DNA of 64,000 nt from Leptodontidium sp. MPI-SDFR-AT-0119 (GCA_020726505.1 JAHLEZ010000011.1:1-64000), one strand, 5' to 3'; positions 35,443 to 48,454 are shown, numbered from the stretch's first letter. The notes: a model not told the origin generated them from the letters alone. Made by a program: numbers and translations.

Positions 35443-37435
35443 ATCCAATCGTATACTAAAGTTAATAAAGTCTCTTCCGTGGATAGCCGGCACAAATTCC
35501 CCATTCATGGAGAGATGTGGCAGTTCGTTATCTTCGACTGGGTGGTGGAAAGTGGGGGATCCCTCCCCGCTCACCTGGGTGATTACAACCCCACTTTCCA
35601 TAAGCACGTCTCCAGATGGCAGTCTACAAGACTGCTCTAAAGTCAACACCATTACTTTCATCTCATTGGCAGCTATCCTAAAGTTTGTGTGCGTGCACTA
35701 ATAGTTGTTCTGGATGTCTTTCCCAAGTACAGTCAAGACATTGGCTTCTAAAGCCTCCCTCGATATCTTGTGATCAGTCTCCACATCCAATTCTACCAGA
35801 TTTGAAACGTTAGACTCGGTTCCAGAAATAATGTCTGGAATTTCTATTTCTAGTCTTTATTTCCAGCAGGGATACTAGATCCACCCCCACTGCTCAGACG
35901 CAATCCACCTGTTTCTTATCCGTACTGCCGTGACTTCCACTTCATTGTCTCGTTGGCTGACTCCCTAACTTAGTGTCTCGTGTAACTCAAGCCAGATTTT
36001 GCAATCACCCATGAGCTGCAAATATTCCAGTTGTTCTCAGGTTAAGGACGGCGAATTGTCGAAATGGGCGAAGCCGCAACCCAACGAACCCCCCACCCCC
36101 CCTCTCATAGAGGACAGTAGTCAGTCAGAGAGCCATGACAGCTCCAGAAATTCCGACACCCTCAATACTTCATACCCCTCAATGCTTCTGCAAAGGTGGG
36201 AGGATATAATACATATAGCAATGGCTGATTATCAATGTAAACAAAGCATATCTTAGTGCGTGCTTATCCTCATGTAGCGAGCATTTAATCTTCTCTCAGC
36301 TATCAACCTAGATGTACCTATGTAGATGGTTCTAAAATGAACTTTTAACTGAAGAGGATGATTTTCGATATTCACTTGTGTTGATGTTTATTTTTTTTCT
36401 TTTGTCGGAGCTTCTTGATGTTCTTGACAATGTATATGGCCATCTGGGGCTTCTGCTCGCAGACCAGGCTCACAGAAACGATTGGAACAAGGGACATCTA
36501 TGTTGTGACGGTTACTTGACTGGACAGGAAAAAATTGAAAATAGCATTCGGAGGCATAGGATGGTAGTTAGGTGAATAGTCTCGCTTTGAGATATCTCTA
36601 GAGAGGGGTAGTAATATTTGCCCAAAAATTGTCCACTCAACGAGGTCATTGGTGATATTCAAACTTGCATTGTAGCCCCGCAACTGCAGTGTATGGCCGT
36701 AGTATATTCTCAAATTTCAATTAGCACTAACTATCTGATTCTTGCGGCGTTTCCTCTTTCCATTTCTCACTCAGTATAAAGTGTTAAGGAAAAGATTTAT
36801 TCTGTCACGTGCCGAAAGCAGTAGCCACGCAGTTACTTGGCCTCTGGGTATCATGCTCTTTATAATATTCCAGCACCTAGAAGTCTAGAAACATAACATG
36901 AAGATCCCTCGCCCTCGTCCCTATTACTTGGACGCTTTTCAATCTTTTGACTATCTATCGACAAGTCAGGGATCTAAATACTAAACATGCTGGCCGAGGA
37001 CGTATTATAAAATCCAACAGACCTTAACCCAGTTCTTACTGCACCAAGCGGTTTATACTCCAAATATATATAAAAGTTAGCCTATCAATATGTAGCCTTT
37101 GTAGTGTTGGGCCTTTAGAAACCAAGACAGCATGTCCCGGTCCTGTCAGTGCGTCATGAACTAGGTAACTCGAACAAGTCTTCCGCGCCTCCACACAGAT
37201 ATACAACTTGATATCTGGGGCATATTTCGAGTTAGAACTTAAATTTCTGCCTGATTTAAACTTTTCCTCTTAGGCCATCTCCACACTTTATGTTCCTCAT
37301 TAACCCACAGATCTGGAAATTTCACACCCCAGTTTCAGCACCACACTCAACACGGTGCTCGACGACGGCAATACCAATGGATATCAACGCAGCAAAGATA
37401 GCACTGCGACTCAATCAGCAGCACCACAGCGTGCA
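35443..37435. other. Long intergenic region
   Basis: About 2 kb of AT-leaning sequence between divergent genes. No gene is supported; frames such as 35999-36256 (+) lack domains. It contains both promoters. Confidence 0.4.
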
Positions 37436-38382
37436 ATGGATGTAGAGAAGCTTGCAGACAATTCTGTCTTGCAATCGAAAGAAGCAGCTCCTTCCGCATT
37501 GCCAACAGTCTACTTATGCAGACACGCTGAGGTACGTAACGAAACATGCAAGCACCCTTCCAGACAGAGATCGCAAGAACTGACAAGTCAATTGACAGCC
37601 TACCTCAAAGATATGGGACAAAGCCACGGGCAAAACCGAGTTCTTCCCACTCGTTGTGGACCCAGAACTCACCACCAGAGGCGAGCACCAATGTCGAGCA
37701 ACTGCCTATTATCTCTCACACATCCTCCCGGACGTCGAAATCTCGGTCACTCTTTCATCTCCCTTGTCTAGAGCATTGGATACTGCGAAACTGGTATTTG
37801 AGCCTCTGGCAAAGACTACGTTGACAGTCGTTGCTGTGCCAGAGCTGCAAACGCTTCGAAAAGATGCAAATGGGACTGGAATGGACCTGGCGGATTTGAA
37901 AACAACATATGGCAAAGTGTCAAAGATCCGGAGTCCACCTAATGTCTCAGTCTCAGATGACCGGCCAAGATACACCAAGGTTGATCTGGATAGAGTTACT
38001 GATGGCTGGAACAATCCTAAGCACAAAGAGCGGAGATCTGCAACAGATCCAGGAGGAAAATACTCTGAAGGCGGTAAGAACGTGGAGTCGGTTAAGGCAT
38101 ATTTGGATCACCTCTCTACGGCACTTCCTCAACCTGTATCTATTGCGGTTGTCACCCACTCAAGTGTTCTGAGCCATTGGATTGCGGCTGGTAAGTCATC
38201 GATCGCATGATCTCCTGAGGAGTACAGAAAGCTGACATTTACCCGTAGATGGTTGGATTACGGCGGTAGTTAAACCTGGAGGATTCCACGACTTTGATGA
38301 CGAAGGGATTCTTAGGTCGTACGATAAAGCAACAGTATTTCGACGTGTTTCGGGTGGAAAGTACGTTGATCAACCAAATTAA
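37436..38382 (+). CDS. Histidine-phosphatase (phosphoglycerate-mutase-like) protein
   Basis: Exons 37436-37531, 37599-38190 and 38249-38382 join in phase to 273 residues. The family signature RHxE is at the end of exon 1 (YLCRHAE), the conserved second Arg is in SSPLSRALDTAKLV, and the second catalytic His is in VVTHSSVLSHW. These are the phosphohistidine-forming and phosphate-pocket residues of the histidine acid phosphatase/PGM superfamily. It is most likely a phosphatase on a small phospho-compound or phosphoprotein and not glycolytic phosphoglycerate mutase, whose canonical LxRHGxS(x)WN motif is absent. The ATG at 37436 is the first in frame; upstream in-frame sequence has no ATG. No signal peptide, so cytosolic. 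Confidence 0.85.
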
Positions 38383-38943
38383 TACGAGTGGAGGGGTGAT
38401 GATGTCTAATGTGGTGGGCTGGAAAACGAGGGGATCTTTGGGCTTGCGATTTGATCTGAACCAGCGGGCAACTTAGAAATGCCCAATTCTTCAATAGCAA
38501 TCGAAGAAAAAAAAACTTCTGATCACCCTATCATGGTTGTCTGCATGCCTTATTAAAAATATTGAAAAAATACCAGGTAAATAACAGGCATGGAGCTACG
38601 TAGGTGAGGTTGTTACGCGGAGTAAGCCAGCGCGATGCTAGCCGCTCGCTTACAGCCCACCACCTCAATAGAGTTTAGCTCCCGGAACACGTGGCGATAA
38701 GATAAGGCCACCTCCGTAGCGGGGTTCTCGTTGTTTGCCGTTTCGAAATGTTCAAAATCCTCCAGAGAGGGCAGACAGAAACCACAAACAATTCCCAAAA
38801 TTTCAACAACACCCACAACCAGAAGACCAAGCTGCAATCCTCCTGGATAAGGACCGCCGGCCAAGATCGTATCTTTTGGAAACCACACTGCAGGAACTGA
38901 CACGACAAGGCAGCTACCTATCTACTATCACAAGCGCCCCATC
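38383..38943. other. Intergenic region
   Basis: 561 bp with no coding signal; a short A-run near 38506-38513. Promoter and 5' UTR of the helicase gene. Confidence 0.45.
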
Positions 38944-41900
38944 ATGGCGGCGGGGGAAGCTGGCCAGGATGTGCCCATCGATGGCGTCCTGAGCTGGTAT
39001 GACCGGACAAGACCCATGTGGATTGATCTTGTAGGAGACTATGCCGGCAAGGAGTTATTTCTGGTGGAGGGAGACTCATTGCTACGAGAGTGCTTCGAGG
39101 ATGAGAGAATCGATTTCGCAGGTAAAGTTCGCTCCCAGTTCCACCCCGCCACTCCCTTGTCACTACCTACCTGCCCTTTATCCCCGGACTCCTACGAGTC
39201 GAATATTGTAAACCTCGTTATATTCAGTCTCGCCCATCAGGCTGTTTGTCTTTCAGCTCAGCTTCCTGCTGCTATGACAGCTTGCTGGTCCTGGAAATAT
39301 GCCGCGAGAGAGGTGGGATGTCGTTGGCCTCCCGTCTGCCTCCAGTTGTCACATGACCAAATACTCTTGGGAGCCAGGTCCTATTTTTGAAATTTCGTGG
39401 CATCCAGCCCACTGGAAAACCTTATGTGGACATTCGATACTAACCAACTACAGGTGGATTTCAAATTCTACACGCAGTGTATGTCGTTGAAAGATTCCTT
39501 GAGGATCTAATCAAGAGACACTGCCAATTTCACCTTGCGTTCTTTGAGGGTTAGTCTATCTTCCACATAATATCTGCCATATTTGCTGACTTGCTATTCA
39601 GAGAATGCACAGTTATGTATCCCACCTGGGGTCCCAGCAGAGCACGAGGCGCGATATCTACTTGCAAGATCAATCATCAAACGCCACCTGACTCGCCACC
39701 TTCCTTCAGCTTGTCCCAGTGTGGAAATCAATACCTTCCCAGCACTGGAATCGAAAGAATTCTCGAATTACCTCAATACCACCCCTGTTTACTTCGTGAT
39801 GACCCACGATGGATCTCGCAGAGAATCGCAGCTGGAGGTCATTGGGAACAACCGCAATGAAAAGGTCGCAAAAGCCTCTTTACGAACGATGATATGGTGG
39901 TACAACACACACAACTTGAACGTCGCTCTTATCAATCGCATCGAGTTCCGCGACTCTAAGGTCTTTACTATGATCGTGGAGAGTTTCACAGCGTCAAGTA
40001 AGCTGAAGATAGCTATAGCTGCCGATCTCGTGAACAAAGACCAAGCAGCCAAAATCCTGTTGAAGGGATCAAGTGTTACCGAGGCATTAGATGCGAAATC
40101 CACCTTGGAGCCTTCGGTCATTGCAAAACTCAGTGAAGCTTTCTCTGAAGAAGATCTCAGTGAGAGCTATTTCCTCGCCATCTATGGTGTCTCGAAAATC
40201 ATCAGACAAGGAGATTCCGACGTGTTTATGGCTTCCGCGTTCATACTTCACAGCATCATCCTGAAGAATATTCCGCTTTCACAGAGAAGGCTTCCACTAA
40301 TCACCTTCGACGAAGATTTTGAAGAAGAGGTCGACGAGTATATCACTCGCATCTCGAACATCTTCAAATTTGCGGTTGAGAACCCCAAATGGAACGAGTT
40401 GATGGATGAAGAGGAGATCGAGACAGATGCTATCGATCTTATCGATGGTCGTTTATTCCGAGCCGTGATCCAGGCGATGTGCGACAAGTCTTTCGCTGGT
40501 GTTCTTCCAAAGACCTTTCAACCAGACTGGGAGGCAGTATCAACTTTGGTGAAGGAACTGTCAGGCCAGGATCTGTCTCTGGAAGGAAGCACTGATCCAG
40601 AGTCCTCGGAAAGTACTGCGACAAAGGCCGATTTTGAGCCAGCTTCCGAGGATCTGGCAGTTCTCTCATTTTCGAACCCAGTCTTTGACAAGCATCTGGA
40701 ATGCATTCATGTGAAGGCAGATGCTTCGCTTCCTGCGCGTCTCGGTGCGTTGAAGATCTACCGCGAGACTTCCCATTGGCATAACCATCGCAAGCCATTG
40801 AACCCGAAATATGCGCCTGCAGCAAAAGTCTCGAAATGGAGGTAAGTGATGGATATCCCCGTGACTTGTCTCATGATTGCTACCGTGCTCCCCCACATTT
40901 GCTAACTGAGAATAGAAACCCGCTTCGCACGAACCAGTTCTACATGAACGAGATGACTTCTTATGCCGCCAGTCTTACGGGAGCCAAAGGGAAAGCCCTC
41001 GATGCTGAAACAATCACAGTTGGTCCAAAGGTGCTTGTTAAGATTGTGGAGGACAAGCCCGAAAAGCCTTCTGCCAAGTCGAAGAAGGAGGAGCCCGAGG
41101 CCAAGGCTCCAAACAAGAAAGGTGCTGCGAAGAAAGGAACGAAGGCTGCCGCTGCGGGGCTATCGAAGAAGGACCAAATGATTGCAGACAATAAGGAACG
41201 TAAAGGTGGAAATGAGGCAGATAAGGCTCTGAACGCCTGGTCTACGGTAATGAAGGGTATGGATGTCATATCGGATGACCAGGATCGTTACATCAAGACT
41301 ATGGAATATCTGAACGGCCTGGATTCTACAAAATCGAACTACCTCGAAGCAGAAGTCTACACGTATATTCTGCAGTCTTTACTGACTTGGTGGTCGACAT
41401 ATTGCAAGGCAGACAAGAAGCCGCAGGGGTATCATGTGGTGGCACTCATCTGGACCACCGTCCGCTCGCTTTGCACATCAAAGGCACCAGTGTCGAAGGA
41501 AATTGTTCAGATCATGACCAAAATCTGTACCTTGGTGGGCATCACAGATGCTTTGGCAGGGTTCAACCCCACTCCAGTTGACAGAAAACTATCGTTTAGC
41601 TTCCGATACCCAGTTCACACGCAGAACTTACGCATTGTTGGCACCCAAACAGAGTTCCAGCTGAATTACTGCGGACCGTATATGGACCGGATGCTTGATG
41701 CCAAGCCTGATCCTCGAGTTTCTAACTTCGTCCCCGATGGGTGGCAGCGGGATGTTCTTGATCAGCTTGATTCTAACAAGAGTGTCTTCGTCGTGGCTCC
41801 TACATCCGCTGGAAAGACATTCATCAGTTTCTATGCTATGGAGCAAGTATTGAGAGCCGACAATGATGGTGTTCTTGTTTATGTGGCACCGACCAAGGCA

Positions 41901-44900
41901 CTTGTAAATCAAATTGCAGCTGAAGTTCAAGGTTCGCAAGGTCTCAGCCACCGAAACGATTTAGCTAACATGATACAGGTCGATTCTCAAAGAAGTTCCC
42001 AGTTCCTGGCAAAGGAGTCTGGGCTATCCATACTCGCGATTATCGGGTGAACAATTCGACCGGATGCCAGATTCTCGTCACTGTTCCTCACATTCTGCAG
42101 ATCATGTTGCTCTCGCCATCCAATGCAAAGTCTTGGGCACCACGGGTTCGTCGAATCATTTTCGATGAAATCCATTCCATTGGAAATGCCGAAGATGGTG
42201 TTGTTTGGGAACAGCTCTTACTTCTCGCCCCGTGCCCAATAATCGCACTCTCTGCGACAGTTGGAAATCCAGGTCAATTCAACGACTGGCTAGCCGAAAC
42301 CCAGAAGGCCTCGGGCTCGGAGTTGAAGATGATCCAACACGGAACCCGTTATTCCGATTTGAGGAAATACATGTACGACCCCCCTGAGAGCTTCAAATTT
42401 TCCGGACTCGGTAGTTCGTTCGGTGTCGGACTCGGTCTCGATGGATTGGCTGGGTTCAAGGCATTCCACCCTGTTGCTAGTCTTGTCGACAAATCTCGTG
42501 GTTTGCCCGATGACTTGGCTTTCGAACCTCGTGATTGCCTGACACTCTGGAAGGCTATGGTCAAATTCCAAACTGCGGATCACCAGGTTCCAGACTCTCT
42601 GAATCCTGATAAGGCGCTTCCAGCTTGCGTTCGCAAAGCTGATATCTTTACATGGGAGAAAGGCTTGAAGAAGGTTTTGATTCAATGGATGGCTGATAGT
42701 TCATCTCCATTCGACAAGGTTGTTCAGGAATTGAGTATTCTGGCACCTATCGAAGTTGCTGAGCAAATCCCATCTTCGAACGCCTCAGACGCCTCCAATA
42801 TTGAGAATTTCGACCCTCTGGATTTGAAATGCACCACACTACCGTTACTCTACCAATTACATAAGCGCCGTGCGCTTCCAGCCATTCTATTCAACTACGA
42901 TAGAAACCAGTGCGAGGAAATCGCCACGTCAGTCTTAAAGCAGCTGGTAGATGCCGAGACGAGATGGAAGGAAGGCTCGAGCTGGAAGAAACTCATGGAT
43001 GGATATGAAAAGTATCTAGAGCTGAAGGAAAAGAAGTCGAGAAAGCCCGCCAAGCCAGTGAAAAAGGCCAAAGGTGACGACGATGAGGGTGGATCTAAGA
43101 CCGACCGCATGCGTGACGATGCTACCGACGGCACGTCTGTCTACGACTTGTTTGATCCTGAGGCCCCACAAGCAGGATTCTCCTTCGCGAATCCGAAGAA
43201 ACTCCAGAAGGCTGAATTAGACGAGTATGTTCGTTCACTACGATGGAAGCATATTCGAGAGGAGTTGATTGAACTACTGAAGAGAGGAATCGGTGTTCAT
43301 CACGCAGGTATGAACAGAAAATACCGACAATGTGTTGAGATGCTGTTCCGTAAGGGATTCTTGAGAGTTGTCATCGCCACTGGCACTCTCAGTCTGGGTA
43401 TCAATATGCCTTGCGCTACTGTTGTCTTCAGCGGCAATTCTGTGTTCTTGACAGCCCTGAACTTCCGTCAAGCTGCTGGTAGATCTGGACGTCGTGGTTT
43501 CGATCTTCTTGGCAATGTAGTCTTCCAAGGTCTCTCGGAGGAGCGAGCTAGCCGACTGCTAAGCTCCAGACTTCCCGAGATGACTGGACATTTCCCCATC
43601 ACCACAACTCTGGTTCTGCGACTATTTACACTGTTGAATGACTCAAAGAGCTCGCCGTACGCTGTTAAGGCTATCAACTCCCTGCTTTCACAGCCACGAC
43701 TGTACCTTGGAGGACAGAGTTTCAAGGAGCAAGTCCTTCATCACTTGAGATTCTCCATCGAATACCTGCGTCGCAATGAGCTTCTGGGTCCGCGAGGAGA
43801 ACCAGTCAACTTTACCAGTTGTGTGTCACATCTTTACTTCACCGAGAACTCCAGTTTTGCATTCCATGGTAAGCCAATCACCCTTAACTGATCTAAATCC
43901 AGGCTAACTTCTGTTTAGCTCTTTTGAAGGGCGGATACTTCCACGTTCTATGTGCCGATATCGACACCAAGACAGATGTAGTTCTGCAGAAGATGATGCT
44001 AGTGCTGAGTCATTTGTTCGGTCGCCTAGTAACTCGCGAGGTCGACGAGCCCGAAGAGGCAGAGAAGATCAAGCGTTCGCCATCCATCGTGTACCTACCA
44101 CCGATGCCCGAAGACGCCGCCAATATTCTACGAAAGCATAACAAAGACACTCTCGATATCTTCACGACCTATGTGAAGACTTTTGCTGCTCAGCATGTCA
44201 AGGAAGATGAGCGATATCTGCCTCTTACAAAAACTCCTGTCGGTCTCGCACCTGCTCCTGTCAACGGAGCCAATGGAGCTGCAGTCACCAATGGAAACAT
44301 CAACGGCGTCAAGGCGGAAGATTCACTCGCTGGATTTCTTCCAACCCTCCCTTCGCCTCGTGCGCGATCTGCCTTCGTGGCTCTTTCTGGTCTAGGCGAT
44401 GATTTCACGACTATCGAAGATTTGTGCACATCCACCCGCGAAGGTGTATTCCTTGAATCCGCTGTGATCCCACATCTTGAGCTTCATCCAGATGAAACAA
44501 GAACCCCATTGAACTCATACCTGTTGGATTTTTTCATGCATGGATCTATCGCCCCTCTCGAGGAGGCAAACGGTATTCGCAAGTCTGATGTAAGTCTTCC
44601 ATCCATCCGTTCCCGTTCATCTTCCGCAGTAGTGACAATGTATACTGACGTTTCCGCAGGTCTGGTTTGTACTTAATGATTTCTCCATGGTACTTGCCAC
44701 CATCGCAACCTCACTCGCCCTCCATCTCGGTCTCGGCAGTGACGCCGATCCAGAGATGCTCGACGTAATGGGTTCTGGAGACGCAGCTGAGAATGACGAA
44801 GATGCTGAAGTAGCCGCCGCGTCTATCGCCGAACCTACAACAGCACAAAACCACAATTCTGCTCCTGTCCAACCAACCTTCGTCAAGAAGAAGAAGGTTG

Positions 44901-45082
44901 TTGACGACTGGGATGCAGGTGAAGATGCGCTCGTTGCCGAGGAAGAGTATCTTAAAGGTGAAGGTCTGAACGGTACTGGTGCGACGGACGATGAAGAGTA
45001 TGAAAAGTTGATGAATGTGTACAAGGCGTTCAGAAAGCTCAAGACAGAGTTTGATGAGAAGTTCAGAGTCATTTGGGCTTAG
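38944..45082 (+). CDS. DDX60-like Ski2-family DExH RNA helicase
   Basis: Seven exons (38944-39121, 39454-39549, 39602-40841, 40916-41931, 41979-43868, 43919-44589, 44660-45082) join in phase to 1,837 residues; one intron carries a perfect TACTAAC branch. The N-terminus (VGDYAGKELFLVEGDSLL) resembles the DDX60 N-terminal region. A Lys/Ala-rich linker near 690-730 precedes the helicase core: motif I APTSAGKT (799-806), Ia APTKALVNQ, II DEIH (906-909), III LSATVGNP, IV-V GVHHAGMN then ATGTLSLGINMP, VI QAAGRSGRRG (1341-1350). This is an ATP-dependent RNA helicase of the Ski2/DDX60 type. Animal DDX60 is linked to RNA surveillance and antiviral sensing; the fungal role is not established. The intron between motif II-side exons keeps all motifs intact. 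Confidence 0.92.
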
Positions 45083-45422
45083 ATTGTTGTTGGCGTTGGT
45101 TTCGTGGTGGCATGTCATGTGGATGGTGGGATAGATTGGATTCGCGATATTGGACGAAAGATGTCCGTTTCTGTTAGAGTTGGGTATTGCATTTGTCTAG
45201 GTATGCGTGCATAGTATGGGTCGATAGAAAATTGGTGATAGAGAGGATACATACATACACGCATGCTAGACGAATCGTAATTGGCACAAAGTTTCCTTGT
45301 TTTCTGTGACATGACTAAAACTTACATCTCGATATTATTCTCTATATATATCCCCAAATTATCTAATCATCTCGAAGTTTAGTAATTCTAGGGTTCAACT
45401 CTTGTTCAAATTGAAGCGCCAA
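45083..45422. other. Convergent 3' regions
   Basis: 340 bp between the helicase gene and the SET gene, tail to tail. Nothing coding was seen. Confidence 0.5.
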
Positions 45423-46683
45423 CTACTTCACCAACCCATCGAGAAACGCCACCGCCCTCTCAACTTCGTCCGACTCCTCCCCCGCCAATCTCAACTCCTC
45501 AATCTCTTTTTCAGCCCATACCCTCGCCCCCTTTAAATTCCCCGCCCTTCCCTCAAAAAGAGCCATAAAGCGATACGCCTTAGCCAAATAATCCACCAAC
45601 CCCTCCTCCTTTAGCAGCACCACCAGTCTCTCCGCCCTCCTTGCCAACCTCTCATTTACCACCTTTTTCTGATTGTTCGCCTCAACTTTCTGCTCCAAAA
45701 CCTCCATCAAATCCTGAATCTTGCCCCTCCTCTTCCCACTCCCCTCATCCCTACACGCCTCACACCCACACACAAACCCATACTGTCCCAACCTCTGCTG
45801 TCTCTCCTTCGTACTCTTCAAAAGTGGAATATACGACACCGTGATTTCCTCTCCCACATCGATATCCCTCCCAGCATAAATGATTCGCTTCCCTAGTCTC
45901 TCGCTCCAGTAATTCACCGCGTTGGGACGACATGAATGGTTTATGCGCGCGATGAGCGGGAAGAGCCCAATGTACGATGTGCCGGTGTTGTAGGCGTTTG
46001 AGCGGAAGATGGTGAGGAGATCTGGGTTTGGGGGGACGGCAGTAGAATCCCCTGGGAAGCGGTGGTTGTGGAGCGAGAGGAATGTTTTTTGGGATGGAGG
46101 GGGGAGAGAGGAGAAGGCGGTTTGTAGGGACGTGAGAAGGGAGGGGAGGGAGACGCCCAGACCGGGTGTGGGGGGCGGGAGGGGGATGGTTAAGAGGGGG
46201 GCTTCGGTTATGATGTGTGTTCCTCGTGGGATGGGGATGGTGGCGATGAGACCGAGGCCTTTGGAGGGGATGGGGAGGATGGTGTATAGAGGGGAGGGGG
46301 CTGGTTCGTGTTAGTTGGAGAGAAGAGTGGGCGGTGTTGAGGAGTGATACCCACGTGCTGTTGATTTATCTTCGGAGTCTTCAGTGTTGGTGTTGGTCAT
46401 AAAGTGTACCTGATCTCTGGCGATGCTGCCGTTCTCATAAAGACTAGCATGATGCGTGTTCTATCAAGAGAGTTAGTTTGAAGAACAAATAGTGACGAAA
46501 TTGGAAACTTACCGACGAAGGGCATATCCTCTCTCCACTGAATAAAGAAAACAAACTGGCATCGCAGAAGTCTCTCCTCCGTCCGAGCTCGGAGTCTGGG
46601 TTCGCTGATCCGCAAGCGAGAACCGTAGCCGTGAGTGTCAATAGAAGAAGCGAGACAGGGATTCTAGAACGAGAAGTGGCCAT
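45423..46683 (-). CDS. SET-domain protein with N-terminal hydrophobic leader
   Basis: Exons 46683-46513, 46460-46355 and 46300-45423 join in phase to 384 residues. The SET core is recognisable: LYTILPIPSKGLGLIAT at the start, PRGTHIITEAPLL, then the catalytic ARINHSCRPNAVNYW, GRDIDVGEEITVSYIPL, and a post-SET Cys cluster (GFVCGCEAC). SET proteins transfer methyl groups from S-adenosylmethionine to lysines; this SMYD-like or class-VII-type layout often targets non-histone proteins. Unusually, the model starts with a signal-like stretch (MATSRSRIPVSLLLLTLTATVLA). A hydrophobic leader is odd for a nuclear or cytosolic enzyme and suggests either secretory-route targeting or a mis-placed first exon. 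The C-terminal 120 residues are helical. Confidence 0.85.
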
Positions 46684-47043
46684 GCTTGGCAATACAGGTA
46701 GTGAGGAAAGCAAAGCTGGTCAAACGAGCGAGCTTAAGACGCTTGAGGAGTGAGAGGCTCTCTTTCTGAGGACGTTGGAGGGTGAAACTTGAGATGTTTC
46801 ATCGTTGGGCTGGATTCACGTGATGATTTTACCCCGCCCCCCTTTTGGAGGGGTAGGAATGTTGCTTGTCATAACGAGACAAGCGGCCAATATCAATGCA
46901 TTCATTGTGTGTTATTGCATTGGGAGGAGATATTCCTTGATTCATGACTAGTCTGAATGTATATTTGGAAATGAACTAGATATCGAACTAGGAATACTTT
47001 TCATACTTTTCAATTGATTGGGATGACCTTCAACTGTCTTCAT
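46684..47043. other. Intergenic region
   Basis: 360 bp between the SET gene (promoter side) and the 3' end of the oxidoreductase gene. No feature was recognised. Confidence 0.45.
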
Positions 47044-48369
47044 TCACATCGTTACAACAATCTTCCCATCCGTCTTCCCATCAACCATCATACGAAACCC
47101 TTCTGCAGTCTGCGCCATAGGCAGCACTACTCCGATATGTGGCTTAATAGACTTCGCCACGACCAACGCAATCAAGTCTCTAAATTCCTCCAACGTACCA
47201 AGATATGATCCCTTGACAGTCAGCTGCTCAACGAAGACGTGCGAGACTTCCATGGGGATAAATTGTCCCGAGTGACCACCACATGTAACGACAGTGCCGC
47301 CAGTCTTCACCGAGTTGATGCTGTGTTTCCAAGTTACCTCACCACTCGTATCAAACACCGCATCGGCTTTCTCCAGCAAAGTTTCCCCAGATTCAAATGC
47401 TTTCTCGGCACCGAGCTTCAATCCCAAAGCACGCTTTGCAGCCGTTCGGCCAGTACACCAAACCCGCATCCCAGCCGCAGAGCCGAGTTGAATGAGAGCA
47501 GTAGTGACGCCTCCAGATGAACCCTGTACTAACATTGTTTGCCCAGCTCTCAATCCGGATTTGGTGAATAGCATGCGGTAAGCCGTCAGCCAAGCAATAC
47601 CCATCACAGCAGCAGTTTCGGTGCTCATTCTCTCGGGTTTGATGATTACGTTGCGTTTGGGGACATTGATATATTCGGCCAAAGTGCCGTCTGTTTTCTC
47701 GCTGAAGACGTTGCGTTGAGGATCAAGTGTCTCGTCGCCCTTGAATTCCGGATCACCCATCAGGGGGAAGAGAATGACTTCAGTGCCGTCTGCAAGCGTA
47801 CCGGTGCCTTCACACCCGAGAATCAGGGGGTCGGTAATTGATTGCGAGATGAACCCTCGCATGGTGAAGATGTCGTGGTAGTTCAGCCCAACAGCCTGCA
47901 ATTTCACCCTAACCCAACCTTCTGGAACGGGTTTCTGAGGTCGTCGAGACAGATGTAATGCTGAGATTGGGTCCGTGTCGTTCGGAGTGGAGATCGAAAC
48001 GGTATTCATGATTGGGTCGTGGGATGTGATAGTGAGGGTAGTGATGACGCTGTCTGAGACAGTGAAATCGAAATACAGAGTTATCGGGTCGGTGATGTTA
48101 TAATCCGCTTCGAAGTCGCCGTCCATGATGAGATGTACGACTGTATGCTCTCCGATTGTGACTTCGCTCTGAATGTCGATTGTGGCGCGGTGGCCGATGA
48201 GAGCTTCGTCGTGCCATTTTCTGAGAGCCGAGATGCCTTTCTGGGCTTTGCCTTCATCGTTCAACACGATTTCCTTGGAGAAATTGGCTACAAACCCATC
48301 GGTGGACTTTTGGGTGATAGCCTGAAGACTGGCGGCCACGGGGGCAGGGAGAGTTGAAAGAGCAAACAT
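47044..48369 (-). CDS. NTF2-like/MDR oxidoreductase fusion
   Basis: A 441-residue intronless gene. Residues 1 to about 118 look like an NTF2/SnoaL-like cone fold (FVANFSKEIVLNDEGKAQKG, RKWHDEALIGHRATID, VTIGEHTVVHLIMDGDF). Residues about 140-441 are a medium-chain dehydrogenase/reductase of the quinone-oxidoreductase type: GWVRVKLQAVGLNYHDIFTM, DPLILGCEGTG, TLAEYINVPKRNVI, the Rossmann motif VQGSSGGVTTALIQLGSAAG, and the C-terminal GYL-like helix. No structural zinc Cys cluster is present, consistent with the zinc-free quinone-reductase branch using NAD(P)H. SnoaL-like folds often act in polyketide or aromatic metabolism, so a two-domain detoxifying or biosynthetic enzyme is plausible. It is divergent from a Zn2Cys6 gene 634 bp away, a likely regulator. 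Confidence 0.85.
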   Translation of the reverse strand: MFALSTLPAPVAASLQAITQKSTDGFVANFSKEIVLNDEGKAQKGISALRKWHDEALIGHRATIDIQSEVTIGEHTVVHLIMDGDFEADYNITDPITLYFDFTVSDSVITTLTITSHDPIMNTVSISTPNDTDPISALHLSRRPQKPVPEGWVRVKLQAVGLNYHDIFTMRGFISQSITDPLILGCEGTGTLADGTEVILFPLMGDPEFKGDETLDPQRNVFSEKTDGTLAEYINVPKRNVIIKPERMSTETAAVMGIAWLTAYRMLFTKSGLRAGQTMLVQGSSGGVTTALIQLGSAAGMRVWCTGRTAAKRALGLKLGAEKAFESGETLLEKADAVFDTSGEVTWKHSINSVKTGGTVVTCGGHSGQFIPMEVSHVFVEQLTVKGSYLGTLEEFRDLIALVVAKSIKPHIGVVLPMAQTAEGFRMMVDGKTDGKIVVTM

Positions 48370-48454
48370 GGTTGTTGGATTGATTGGTATTGAAACTTAA
48401 AATGCTTCGGTGTCTGAATTGATGAATGAAAATTCTCAAAATCTGCAGAGACAC

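Noticed and set aside
34241..38382. Secondary-metabolite cluster around the dioxygenase
   Set aside because: No polyketide synthase, NRPS, terpene cyclase or P450 is present within the window.
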